Of a stretch of DNA of 55,211 nt, positions 38,601-43,794 are shown in pieces. The DNA comes from Verrucomicrobiia bacterium. GTDB taxonomy: Bacteria > Omnitrophota > Omnitrophia > Omnitrophales > Aquincolibacteriaceae. The translations under genes were made by a program, and so were the position numbers. Location: the NCBI GenBank assembly GCA_035495615.1, contig DATJFP010000084.1, forward strand, positions 1 to 55,211. Reading direction: 5' to 3'. The notes beneath the pieces are model-generated. The model saw only the letters and a program-made list of their open reading frames with translations. It did not search any database and had not been told where the DNA came from. How positions within the stretch are numbered: position 1 is the stretch's first letter; every line of letters starts with the position of its first letter.

Positions 38601-41600
38601 CCAAAAATGACGCGCCGCTGAAGCCGTTCAAAGTCCGCGAGGCGGTTGAAAAACCGGCGCGGCTGGAACAGGCGGAAGCCGCGATTGCCGCGGCGGCCAC
38701 TGCGGTTACGCCGGTTGCCGAAGAACCTGAGACACTTCCGAAACGTTTTGCCGCGGAAGTCGCGGCGGCGGCCCTGAATCCCATCGACGGGATCAGCAAT
38801 GCCGCGTGGTACGTCGAACAGATCCGCCAGTTGAACGATTCCGGAATTCCCGCGGGCCTGCCGCCGGAATGGAATCCGGCGCGTCTCGCGCAGCACGCGC
38901 ATGATCTTCTCAACGCGGCCCAGAGCGCTTTCCCGGATCAGCCGCTGGAATGGGCTAATCTCGCGGAATTCCACATCATCCGCGCGTTCGTCTACATCGA
39001 ACAGGCGGCGGTGGCCGACGCGGTCCGCGAAGCCGAGCTCGGGCTTTCTTTCTACGACAAGGCCCCGAACGCCGCGCGTCAGACGGAAATTGAAGAGTGG
39101 ATCCTGATGCTGGATCCGTCCAATGCCAAAGTCCAGGAAAGGCGCAGGCTGAGAGGCGAATTGCGATCTGCCGCGCCGTTCGATGCCGCCGCCAATCTCT
39201 GGGTGCGTCATCTGCCGCTGCGGCCGCAGCCGGAAGTCACGCTGGAAATGATCGCGCGCGCGCAGACGGTGCTGAACGATTACTGGACCGGGCTGGGAGA
39301 AGCCGGAGCGGACGACTTGCGGAATGGCAAATTCCGGATCCCGCTGATCCACGACAACAATCTCGACGACGTCATGTTCCATCTGACCGGCGTCCAGAAC
39401 CAGTATTACCTTTATTACCTGCCGGAGCTTTCCGCGGGTTCGTTCAAGCCTTATCTTGCCGCGGACCTTCTCGACGCGTTTTACGATCATCCCGAAAAGC
39501 TGAAAACGCTGCGCATTGTCATGGCTGAATCCACGGGCAATCAAGGCAAGGCCGTGGCGGAGCTGGTGCAGAACCTGAAAAAGCATCCGCGTTACGCGCC
39601 GTACGCGCAGAACCTCAAGGCGGTCATCTTTGTTCCTTTTGACGTGAGCCCGGCCAAGGCGCAGGCCATGGAAGCCCTGGGCGCGGTCGTGGTCCGGCGC
39701 GCATTCTCCGACGAGGAACTCTTACGGTACGTTGAAACCAATAATGAGGGAAGAGCGGCCATCGACGCCGAAACCCAGGCGCCGATTTTCGCGGAATACC
39801 GCGCCGCCAGTTCTTACGTCGAACAATACCGGGCGCATCATCCGGAAACGACGCATTACATCCGCCACGGTTCGCCCATGGGCATCGCGGCGTACTCCGT
39901 GATCATGGCCGAGGCGCTCGATCAATGGTACCGCATGCAGACGGCGGGCACGCCGAACGGACACGCCGTTTCTTCGGCGGACTTCCTGCCGTTCGCCCAA
40001 TTCATCCGCAGCGAAAAAAGCTTCGGGAGCGTCCGCTTCTGGATTCCGGGCGGCTCGGGCGGCCTGGCCAGCGGGTTCCTGCAGGCCAAGCAGCTGAACG
40101 AGCTGATCGAGGTTTTCGTGACGCAGGTTCCGGGCGTGGATCACCTTTTCAATTCGCTCGCGCGCGGCTCGTTCATTCCCAAGCACACGGCGGTCTTCGA
40201 CAGGACCGCGCTCCGCTACGTGGACGGCATCGCGGCGACCGCGGAACCGGAAACCTTCCGCATGGTGCAGAACATGGCCGACGCGGTCATGCGCGTGCCT
40301 TACCAGGACAACAACCGGATGGCGCGTATCGCGCGCGGCCTTTACATCCAGTATAGGGATGCCGGGGGACAGATGAAATTCGCGCCCGCGGAACTGGCTT
40401 CGTATCTGCCTTTGACCAACGCGGTATATGCCCAGGCCTTCGGCCGCCTTTATCCGCGCCTGCTGCATCCGGGGCGCCATGTCATCATTCCGATCACCGG
40501 CAGCACTATGGACGTTTCGCTGGTGCACGAAATCAGCGAGCTCGATTTCGCGAAATCGTTCGACGCGCTGAGGCATATCGGCCGTCCCGAGCTCCGGGCG
40601 ATCACGCGCGGCGAAGCGGAGCAGCGGCTGGCCCGGAGTCTCGAAGTCGAATACGAAGCCAAGGTCGACGACATGGACGGCACGATCACCCGGAAGTCGG
40701 CCGTGCCAGACGAAATCATCGAGCGTTACCAGCGGAGCCTCAGGCTTGGTCATCTCCGCGCCCTAGCGACCGCGCGCAGCGAAGTTGTTTCGGACGAAAC
40801 GCTCCGCGCTGCCAACGTCCTGGACATCGAGGGAACGGCCGCCCGCATCCGCGCGGGGCTCACGCCGCAGGAAGCGTCGCGGCTTATTCTGTTCCCCGAA
40901 AACGCGTCCTACGTGACCTGGAACGATTATGATGCGGCGACAGGCGCAACGCACCGCGTGGAGATCGATCTTGCCAAGCGCTATGGTGTGGTGCCCGCAG
41001 ATCTGGTCATCACGGAAGAACAAAAAAACAGGCTGGCGCGGGAAACGGCGCAGGCCTTGAGCCCTGAAGGCCCGAGTCCGTATCGTGCGGTCAACTTCAA
41101 ACGCTACGGTATTGAAGCCCACCTGCAATTCCCGGCAGGGATCGACATCACGGAAAAAGCCGTGATCGCCAACGGCGCGGCGCGGCGCGTGCAGGCCTTT
41201 TTGGACCAGCATCCGGAGCCGCTGTTCCGCAATTTCGAAGTTCAGGCCAGCCGCAGCACGCTGATCATTCAGTGGCGCGGCATCGACAAAATGCTGGCCG
41301 TCCGCTTCCTCGCCGAGCATTTCGGCTTGGACCAGGATAAGATCGCGGCCGTGGGCGACAAGGCTAGTAAAGAAGGCAATGACTGGCGCATGACCAGCCG
41401 CCGGGGCGGGTTCTCCGTGGCCGAGCACGACGACGAGAGCGAGTTCCAAGTACCCCTGAAGGTGGTGTGGGACCTCGAAGGGGCAGAAGCCTGGCTCAAG
41501 CTGGAAGACCAAATTAAATTGAAACCTCGCGCGGAGCTTCGCAGGGACGATCGTCAAGATCGGCCCGGAGTGCCGGCATTACGGGATGCCGGCCGGCTGG

Positions 41601-42457
41601 CACCTGCCGCTGTCATTCCGCCGCGGGAAACTCCGGCCACGCCGGAAATTTATTTCGCGAGCCACAAGCAGGGTATTCTTGCCGTGGCGAAAAACATGAC
41701 GCATGAAATTTTCCAGGTGCTTTACGCGGGCCGCCTCTTCCAGGAAATTTTCGCGGCACGCATCGCCGCGGAAAAACAGCCGCTCAACATGGACCGGGCC
41801 GAAAAAGATGAGATCGCCGCGGGCTACGCGAAGCTTTTCCGCCAGGGCGCGCATGTCGTGCTCCCGGCCCGCGCGTTCCTCGAAATTTCGGACGCGGCCC
41901 TTCAGGAGTTTTTCAACCTGATTTTGAGAGGCTCGGAAGCGGCCGGCACGACCGCGCCCGCGATTTATTTTGCCGGCGACGGCGCGCGCGAGCTGAAAGC
42001 CAAGTTTTACACGTACGAAGCCCTGCATCAGGCCCGAGCCCAGAACATTTTCAACGTGCGGCTGCAGCAGGAGAGCGTGGTCGCCAACCGTCTGAAATCC
42101 AGGGCCGCGGCTGTATCGTTCCTGGCTGCGCCTGGGGAAGAAGACGCGCTGGACGCCAGCATCCCGGGTTTTCTCCTGGCCGCGGACGACATCCGTTCGC
42201 TGGGCGAGCCAGACAAAGTGCGTTATCTCTCGAACCTCACGCAGCTCGAACTTTTGGCCGCGGAAGAATTGCAGGATTCGCTGGATCACGTCACGCCCGC
42301 CGAGACGGCCAAAGTCGTCGGCGAATTCCTCACCAAAGTGGGCATCGACTACACCCAGGGCGCGGGCGGTTTTCTGGCGCCTTCCAAAAGCGCGCTTCTT
42401 TCCGATTCACTGAGCCGTTACCTCGCGGCCCGCGAACAGATCTCCAGCGCGGCATAA
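20651..42457 (+). CDS. Giant secreted multidomain protein (7268 residues) with GH77, PLP-fold and HAD-like domains
   Basis: A single uninterrupted frame for a protein of about 0.8 MDa. Residues 1-27 look like a signal peptide (KVVAFLTSLCLVA). Residues about 60-510 resemble the ChaN/TraB-like fold (QDAHGQEQAQHN, FIEGGVGPLD, VTGGFHTNG). A module near 740 recurs near 1700. Long helical regions and four repeats of about 200 residues occupy about 2170-3050. A GH77 4-alpha-glucanotransferase spans about 3170-4060, with candidate nucleophile D3497 (IRLDH), acid/base E3833 (IWEVLG) and D3888 (GLHDS). A beta domain follows at 4105-4215, then unrecognised sequence, three beta repeats at 5240-5620, and helical repeats. 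A PLP-dependent fold-type-II domain lies at about 6190-6640 (GSFK with K6266, STGNQGKA, PGGSGG), and a HAD domain at about 6665-6955 (DMDGT at D6674). A final unrecognised domain ends the chain. Domain calls are by motif reading; the whole role is unknown. Confidence 0.85.
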   Translation: MKSKYFIKVVAFLTSLCLVAEQSSMAQMAHVFTPELPKEIAASFLTGKEMPSEMGTVEELWISPQFSREAAPVPSVYLVQDAHGQEQAQHNVAGILQYLRDKAGIDSVFIEGGVGPLDTSLLRIFREEDLNRRVLDALLKKGEIGGPEIFLSKQRKEGKPAAYGLEEAGLYVRNVLSYREVLAQQDLTHRCLDRQLAEIDRKASLVLSPALYKLFKEWVAYEKNEMSLPSYLQTLAVQALRHLEVDLKDPRSQIEWPMLVRLFELWSREPKVDRARASQERQALLRWTREKKLPDGYAAMLETLDAAGKNPEIPAPWKTQRAFWEDFYKTAAPSGFDFKDYPALALYEGFRILESEIDSTDLFKEIDALRDKILAKLAAGGQETAVIEGFRNQLLLKKLFTLTLAPEEFDALKQKDGPLRAGLPQDMAAIYRNAVSFYEQARERDGRMIDNFLRQKKESKFKTSVLVTGGFHTNGVRSLLREHGVSYAILRPRMNELAEEPVYQDSMTDAVSKTPLMASTTRLANFLNSRAQWKGWGLTLNRREALLRDAAAWGRARNGNLMPAYAAGAASRAEMRAGQHAKLLARILDDAQTARWDTRDWAKAMYDLIEVHFPSEDDKDAASALTEEERAAVAIVKQNLQRNPYNLLQDMIENNDRDGLAKAYLLQYFAAIHRVIVSQREDQKPQAPVRADATMASSAAQTAEFFRTKEKAGNYAGITGKINVGLQAADSPENPDNPFSPELALVLRHAGFAPAHTTENFLPLFEPELVPTLLEPGNPMGWMRSNPIRKVTVKQGPEGYPPYLLIEFSLLTNAMGVPSRFIRASILQKPLPVQPEENELTEEFVRGNFVFSRDELHALEITGEESPEARTEKIGRLRELAAGNRMLFQDRWTVGTTDPEVRRYAEFTGRSPEETEALAQFYRRYRDMTVLSRERTDFYMTLGVGKTSEEGFEKQDEYMATQVRRSTILFLSYPELAQSVLERDLLAPMISLSVLYTTEGLIVPDDKFKDYLEALKELRNNDKYKKVLEALKTVQDEIKPESEDPLDKAVAQALKDSLKFEIMYRLFYETFHIETFFKNQKPLIWTALNNRSEAYWKAFLAGSRVAILSRGLAYEDYVSGFSHSQMQFLEALTADGPQVFDLWALSQAMTMQSRYVYPEELPAPLKTLTEQNLAGEIGLRKKGKDDYTKKVREFLENMKRLGLPQLIRQKMEFVAMFQSYQDDLIAAREHYETGRDAQALEIVNGYLGLAEHPLISDHERRALEQLKQKIEERAKHSGIAAQAAKIIAGVSQAQTAAETAKLLVEAADVLPQMAGHPSLGSVNAAVSELQAHLPDQVASLLKGFRADLNAAAALNPTEAKAAFAEKIAGFRAQLDPVSGILPAAALGTFRAPVETFLSYLQTVEKAFALLEEYSQIEVPAREIVAPLMTRTAAVLTPLEAQDPWRQKLEAAKDALAGRFQAAVAEKIGADEGKPAELGSRFADDLAVLNDYPALREPLAASIRTRAAEAQTPEEAFLAIEGPSPYLKNLIVRIIRQIAAKDAGTPALHREFFNYFLKNGESQPTDFELEVFEAVRKAFNTAPDTKTRVQQLQGKDFLDQVKHYGKKTDEHGSLEHISLQPSKTLLMFAVGMARVFAGRAVDAQLAAPAPERASAPGASVDDLYETLRGFFIKKNKDNGYLYYGGNMDVTALSQSPDGLHVPFMLALRRAGFGSTIDLLEIFRGLRQGVKSVTFIEPRENNPPGLVIEFEHPVKDSVTDEMVSKIAVAITKQYFPMDPRDGESLDSFEYDADQVRALAFQAGDEAGEKQRKTVQLVRLAGQQRMVAAGLYTAPYYPDTIARLSRAMSRSKAEQYATEHSFMFGLSSGLAIRSLNKVPEHTSREVQEHVDFYRSWGDVFAIMAEGAMKRRALIDKPVFREMLKNPLTAALARLMIFRKQGKWLISAHDLPAYIARLEKIGGDVVLPALNKPELRVEEDNREIKARLAAELGYAVLGEIFRKANIRQTKIEDLQAALLTAIKGALGQDMTGFTPAAMAPGRDRDRKVREIAEQQAIIEKGFKEPLNVKRGDILTRALEKRRALGSTPLFFDFSSADNFDASYMAMLGIFDEEIGEDPELFYYETLVALRLLAERKAFAEALRQSGEFAAELPEGEPQQMLLAFRENVKSSAMTEAIGLLGSILSAPKSEQARADYEKAEALKQAINPDGDAAAIYESSRAAAERKIRELEEGEANRRAARVEALALTLKKLRDAAEAEQFEASDAALREAEALYAGFNGAHPDKPLTVDETRAYEEALPSARAKRDALAAKKKLEDEIAAARESAGAAYEMINARPRLLEEIAADTGAARHLLAIVRAAKGAPDFSEISPSHRIDLLMLGAKALELLSAPAVEIAAELASALELMEHLHPRSKSAEHELEARVLALDPENAVVARLKAEEQSARQADLDALMRKLEQARSAADPEAIPPLIAQASKIYNAFDSKHDRLKLQPGEKDAYQAALTQARDHLSQLELKKKLEGEVAEASKSAARARELITGGYAMMIKEKEPQAGTLPHFTALVQAGKAAPDFASLPRAQKMDFYFWGAEALELSGAGKPQIAAELAGALELLEKAEPRDKPAEYALEDRIEKLDTENSVVVRRKDEEQRARAADLHDMTQALAEAKTADREAIPGLIARAALVHGAFKERHDRNPLTNPEEAAYQTAKRAAEERYEVLRRQAEFSAAIADVAGRPHVAAALVTPYLSQAAAVADLASPDLLPPQEQIRWHIQRAGILLATGGDAKAVAAQFAAALEIMKTLDPRDLPAEADLAARIGVFDSKHPLAQKLVALDRAAEKALMFHYLDAAYDAKETAEIQAGLAKAAEIHDRFNETHAAEPLTPPEETYYRYEIERALAHRNTPKALELLSGYRGRLKPLEAYTGKHEDAPKADKDLIEHVLNLLTEAVDADGYEAMTPPQAVDFHLFAAEVLLLERKYTWEHKGAADDAVAWEYELALEAMEKLEKRDPLREVELENQVEALEPENKIVVRRTAARNEAGARIEEGLPKVREAIPALTGRGAALKDSITGFRRDWDLLAALGTHDDTLAEFKAKLDEAELALDEKSLTNRIAELAEESNRKQRPIAYFRARSSSLEAEANILRRFGAPGRAAETRMLRLIGSTESTLRPELRELIAPVLAGKMIDGTFSPFQQMRSKKDWGIQDFISMMEEIVLGARLGQRVKQVLPLNQPKAFNSPYSPRSSRLLDPRNIGVPGFLEDILKTFGITVPGADAFIARMQAEIDRLNARQQVDDTFDPAKQTDVITQLKLDAIETIWDQVRQGGAENQGLLAEFEAFKTANAAWLEDHLLYQELLKEFSISEPGKGWDWREWPEEIRSRDPAVMKRLKDERKDKIQFQAFVQFIADRQFKQLKEFARQNNISLMLDIPLAQDGADVWLQPEVFGLKKENNFRRQVSQGVPADPFSEYGQYWQFFPYDFTNPATYKYIRELYAFNQGRADYIRLDHVLGFYRQYFFTEDTGMTMTLEKLGLYDKLERIRAEGYTDAESKTAAAQRAMSWITDRLRQLRELKRTGVMPEGVDPSLEPALREALKAFPGDALELLFDDDGNIAQDNMLLIFRRQPEDELDPVFDKKNKFKPETLAGLFLRELYEKRDIFPELQGHFFHDSMTTHFRVLLDAHEAAIMRDGNFRPEALLADFERDFRNKVEDIRRGLHGGIPPKDDTLDSKVASLMGAFRDVLVRRTTKELAERGFWKGEYRAEPKTSEKYTPLHMGADRSKPKGKDPYLKFVENYLFPKDGGSSLQKDDRLTFGYFKLVPNAETVLSDLLRMSQEKGTVMIWEVLGVVPPKIAASVNRLAGAYAYVPIIWGLDPSADFTLYHPNSIINAAYLTFGLHDSVSLKDRWEKEVSRKEKETILGEILTRPRPHLARLEKIMKDWGFSWDVEEADLTGLTPKVQRFLLLMVFAPWLFMDKPEGRENISMAVGMWNDLLGLDEFFQLNRPGEGMGQWVNRLPKDVSVENLLAALDYLEAQEAGRAYEGPAPVPMALEVIKLIKELQKIRYEMQEEAKTKGVRPEVEYLRADPEMGNPVYQLRQLDPASPDVTHPFLVDGYFRAPKEKLTAVNLVIKDVRTGTSQTLGVPLKVEGQGPEAGILKYSLPWKPVIDDAAAFAEHGLEHYEVHLEYTTDQGVTASTKSGHLVLAHKDTETNPLAKNFGLGEVVAALAPKPAEPAAEPAHPELRIDEAGLKETVSQVLKKSEGGEYSKAFERGLWISGQFLDFEGQSSGGIYVLVPGEIYDHHTPDMNVLNNLAYALMARGVPQEDIRQIQFEIPMNVLLEREVNGAKVQRGLKRKTSILSIANVQDGPGSAEYFIATMPSMQDAFFGGAVQRRDRSNLPSKMRNGAAVTAYQKPAFGAKAWVTYDAEKKKLMLTREKPADKNAVPVGLLTPNLNQENVYDYLRHGGRHYMGEAGVHSTASASSGNRLDYEFSRIEWKQGELDYKGSLRAQLTVPSLRADIPAALDFWKSLKPENLISELERLSREHALPKGVYFLSNSRNFEEERKDPELMRRFQEFYYQYVMSWLVSSTPAQPEEFFTALKKYDRELHPPAPLSLAAEQDVAQEGHNVFERGLHPTRLLFAKGERGRDSKFFKMAGPQDSLARMGIGLKETLPPYYVYAGLSESDAAAKTAKMLIALPVEGGKPLAEVHVQRQKSAWRGVQVDAESGRALVQLRPGDTLFINDLRFHQKIALRLAYVDAHGSAHFYRESKWPAGIVDSASYLHHLAMPFLEAPEEGSLAVDFRPAFAKLQAMNRQITNGAQRRAFLHLLKELDGRSSFPSYGAWQDLLSEALRLPEQTVYEELRKLKHPAEEENQVLDALLKTEPEEAGDKEGLALLIRFLALSGPLPNSEAFDQAFGTFLLKGIEAFRGELRAARPSPEDIVRASENLDAARFIDVSHNSPAVLALKERWKLVKPSRLEADTVPIGKGQVGLLEGAGSHFIYDIGPAIPGRRGRPLLITHPYTGKQYFHPDVFIVKRDHIGNKAKDWMHHGIQGVLGGSVSFGIYDIGGEVLYGTVEKKKKAAGPAEGVEPETEQGEGETTSHAELRSLAQQGTPEQFETLLRLGFKETAAREASSIDARRARKEFAAFWEKIRGSVPAPEAFARLQAEALQYQTHHEYARAQALLKRLAKMDALYQAMSPGTLAPAKSNAQLKEMLTQLKRTKGERGEIAFTPGANLKRDVTTRLREQFLSDSVDSPEWGTIRQRFTTDNAGRIAIKYTRAGQAASAIFELGVREAVEVDFTAEFDPDLLYYVYRLVPVAADKKGLARTFIFRRNGNLGPDVTSKAPIRLFNDADRALALVDSRWDAVTPLLAAQLDAPDTKAQGFPDFEVVYRTNQTGNVTYKSTLPVLFDLEFSPNSLFAMTRTWNEKLGDYLYAFVQLDESGRPVLDKKETLQIRLFKLDKRAKRVTPIAVPLETVISEEAPTLDDKAVREAIFEHAFHAEPDSETKIKPFDNLFIRSNRLGQKNFLKDRKAAGKEKAEREQDRVILYLGAGDATFKIRRFFDAAAGEWIYETIQVDGANRPLLGTARYHKLRKKDGAVNRDNVIQGLDLPTVQIPLLDIPEEMARLDRRLYTSAVGLHFTPRMAALKELKAQYDALAAKEAELKTVKARQPESVNPGKLWEAFRKNKNISEAPRPVSFLLQSAWEETESASPEETAFNRALAETVRAIRKDNPYIEAFWVEMAPAYHKTGKAYPAFYVVGVNFREPGVTPVYRFLEAKPGQFVPETYEGNFVSWGFQAIVKNMMRMGYVLLGVEGAEALVEARRGDLDAMLAVEDESHPWDVRAGVESFLRYPLRRHLEDARLAGGASAALASKTQGQPGTMTAGPAFLEVPFLAASPLQDQVFAWANAIASADGVPDKDKALNFLRWIDANPSLRALLGYQDFRLQPLGILAHSIESADTPDAADLEAVKQTAAAFAALRPAYGISKNDAPLKPFKVREAVEKPARLEQAEAAIAAAATAVTPVAEEPETLPKRFAAEVAAAALNPIDGISNAAWYVEQIRQLNDSGIPAGLPPEWNPARLAQHAHDLLNAAQSAFPDQPLEWANLAEFHIIRAFVYIEQAAVADAVREAELGLSFYDKAPNAARQTEIEEWILMLDPSNAKVQERRRLRGELRSAAPFDAAANLWVRHLPLRPQPEVTLEMIARAQTVLNDYWTGLGEAGADDLRNGKFRIPLIHDNNLDDVMFHLTGVQNQYYLYYLPELSAGSFKPYLAADLLDAFYDHPEKLKTLRIVMAESTGNQGKAVAELVQNLKKHPRYAPYAQNLKAVIFVPFDVSPAKAQAMEALGAVVVRRAFSDEELLRYVETNNEGRAAIDAETQAPIFAEYRAASSYVEQYRAHHPETTHYIRHGSPMGIAAYSVIMAEALDQWYRMQTAGTPNGHAVSSADFLPFAQFIRSEKSFGSVRFWIPGGSGGLASGFLQAKQLNELIEVFVTQVPGVDHLFNSLARGSFIPKHTAVFDRTALRYVDGIAATAEPETFRMVQNMADAVMRVPYQDNNRMARIARGLYIQYRDAGGQMKFAPAELASYLPLTNAVYAQAFGRLYPRLLHPGRHVIIPITGSTMDVSLVHEISELDFAKSFDALRHIGRPELRAITRGEAEQRLARSLEVEYEAKVDDMDGTITRKSAVPDEIIERYQRSLRLGHLRALATARSEVVSDETLRAANVLDIEGTAARIRAGLTPQEASRLILFPENASYVTWNDYDAATGATHRVEIDLAKRYGVVPADLVITEEQKNRLARETAQALSPEGPSPYRAVNFKRYGIEAHLQFPAGIDITEKAVIANGAARRVQAFLDQHPEPLFRNFEVQASRSTLIIQWRGIDKMLAVRFLAEHFGLDQDKIAAVGDKASKEGNDWRMTSRRGGFSVAEHDDESEFQVPLKVVWDLEGAEAWLKLEDQIKLKPRAELRRDDRQDRPGVPALRDAGRLAPAAVIPPRETPATPEIYFASHKQGILAVAKNMTHEIFQVLYAGRLFQEIFAARIAAEKQPLNMDRAEKDEIAAGYAKLFRQGAHVVLPARAFLEISDAALQEFFNLILRGSEAAGTTAPAIYFAGDGARELKAKFYTYEALHQARAQNIFNVRLQQESVVANRLKSRAAAVSFLAAPGEEDALDASIPGFLLAADDIRSLGEPDKVRYLSNLTQLELLAAEELQDSLDHVTPAETAKVVGEFLTKVGIDYTQGAGGFLAPSKSALLSDSLSRYLAAREQISSAA
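27300..29750 (+). repeat. Four tandem repeats of about 200 codons inside the giant gene
   Basis: The markers LYAGFNGAHPD (residue 2270), IYNAFDSKHDR (2474), VHGAFKERHDR (2678) and IHDRFNETHAA (2862) recur at spacings of 204, 204 and 184 residues. Each is followed by a similar proline-then-acidic helical segment, and most are preceded by an ALELME or ALELLE helix and an LDPEN or LDTEN turn. The DNA copies have diverged, so this is an old protein-level duplication, not an assembly artefact. Confidence 0.75.
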
Positions 42458-42467
42458 CGAGCGCCTG

Positions 42468-42503
42468 AACCCGCTGCTCCGCTGTCCGGCAGGTCTGCGG
42501 GTT
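42468..42503 (+). terminator. Hairpin after the giant gene, possible weak terminator
   Basis: AACCCGC (42468-42474) pairs with GCGGGTT (42497-42503) around a 22-base loop that can fold further (CTG/CAG). There is no T-run, so it may only be a 3-prime end hairpin. Confidence 0.3.
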
Positions 42504-42537
42504 TAGCCCCCGCGGCCGTTGACCGTTAATAGAGAAA

Positions 42538-43653
42538 ATGGCATTCCGCAAAGCGTTTCTCTTCCTCTTTCTTGTTTTATCCGCAGGCGCATCTTCACCG
42601 GCGTGGGCGCAATCTCCCCAGACGCGCGATCATGCCAAGGCCGTCGCGGACCTGAAGGCCTCTCTTGCCAAGGATCCCCGATCAAAGCCGCTGCGCAGCG
42701 CGCTTTCCGCCGCTCTCTCGGAATGGGGGAACTCCCTTTATGAAAGCGGCAACCGCAAGCAAGCCCTTCCGAAATACCTCGAAGCCGTGGAGTCGGATCC
42801 CGAAAACGGGCCCGCCTGGTTTATGCTCGGCGACCTTTCTTACCTGGAGCTGAGCGATTTCGGCAAAGCCGAGTACTACTGGAACAAGGCCATGCCGCTG
42901 GCGCCGCCGGAAATTCGCCGCGCAATCGTCGACCGGATTTCTCGGGGAAGGGCCGACCAGGCTCTCGAGCGGCGTTATCAGTCCCTTGAGACGCCGAATT
43001 TCGTCGTGCGGTACGGCGAAGGTTTTGATCCGGCCGAGGCGCGCCGTATCGGCACCTATCTCGAAGAGCGCTATGCCGTTTTGGCGGAAGAGCTCCGGAC
43101 CCAGGCTTCGCGGCTGACCGTCATCATTTATGCCGACGGAAGCTTTGGGCGCTTGAGCGGCGGCCATGACGAGATTCTGGGCCTGTATGACGGACGGATC
43201 CGCATGCCGGCATCGCAGGTCAAGGGCCCTTATGAAAAAGTGATCCTGAGCCATGAACTTGCGCACGCATTCCTGCAACACCGTTTCGGAGGCGGCCTGC
43301 CGGTCTGGATCCAGGAAGGATATGCCCAGTCGAAGGAGCCTGAGCGCCCTTACAACCCTGCCGAAACCGAAGCGCTTCAAAAACTGGCCGAGGGCACTCT
43401 CTGGACGCCCATTCCCTATCTCGACCGGCGGTTCTCAAAGCCGGTCTCGGCTGACCAGGCTTCCGAGGCTTATCTTGAGGCACGCATGGCCGTCCGGTAT
43501 CTGCTGGAAAATTCGCCGCAGGGTGAATTTGTCGTCTTTCTCGAGCGTCTTTCCAGGGGAGAACCCGTGGACAAGGCCTTTGGGGCCTCTTTCCCGAAGC
43601 TGGACTGGGACCAGTTTAGCCATGGCCGCGGTCTGGGGAAGATTCCGGATTAA
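42538..43653 (+). CDS. Secreted TPR metalloprotease (gluzincin, peptidase MA-like)
   Basis: A 371-residue exported protein. The signal peptide ends near residue 24 (SSPAWAQ). Residues about 55-125 form TPR-like helices (GNSLYESGNRKQALPKYLEAVESDP, shown in part). Residues 150 onwards are a zinc-peptidase domain with H239-E240-x-x-H243 (SHELAHAF) and a third ligand E260 in WIQEGYAQ, the gluzincin pattern of peptidase MA proteins. It starts 80 bases after the giant gene, probably on the same message, so processing of the giant protein is one possible role. That is inference from position only. Confidence 0.85.
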   Translation: MAFRKAFLFLFLVLSAGASSPAWAQSPQTRDHAKAVADLKASLAKDPRSKPLRSALSAALSEWGNSLYESGNRKQALPKYLEAVESDPENGPAWFMLGDLSYLELSDFGKAEYYWNKAMPLAPPEIRRAIVDRISRGRADQALERRYQSLETPNFVVRYGEGFDPAEARRIGTYLEERYAVLAEELRTQASRLTVIIYADGSFGRLSGGHDEILGLYDGRIRMPASQVKGPYEKVILSHELAHAFLQHRFGGGLPVWIQEGYAQSKEPERPYNPAETEALQKLAEGTLWTPIPYLDRRFSKPVSADQASEAYLEARMAVRYLLENSPQGEFVVFLERLSRGEPVDKAFGASFPKLDWDQFSHGRGLGKIPD

Positions 43654-43679
43654 AGTAAACCTAACCTTGCAAAAGGATT

Positions 43680-43707
43680 TAAGTTAGACCGAGCCGCATG
43701 CCGATAA
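43680..43707 (+). promoter_or_regulatory. Sigma-28 (FliA)-like promoter
   Basis: TAAGTTAG (43680-43687), 12 bases, then an exact GCCGATAA (43700-43707). The FliA consensus is TAAAGTTT-N11-GCCGATAA, so the -10 is perfect, the -35 partly matches, and the spacer is one base longer. It lies about 90 bases upstream of the secretin operon and nothing else competes for the site. Confidence 0.55.
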
Positions 43708-43794
43708 TCTAAGCCGTCAGAAAACCCTCCGCGCGGGACAAAAGCTTTTGGCGCGAAGGGGAAATGTCAGCTATGATTTCATCACCGGAGTGCC

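Noticed and set aside
20651-42457. The giant frame as an assembly artefact or several fused genes
   Set aside because: There is no internal stop or abrupt base-composition change that I can see, and a plausible signal peptide opens it; a domain boundary alone does not argue for a join. Long-read confirmation would still decide.
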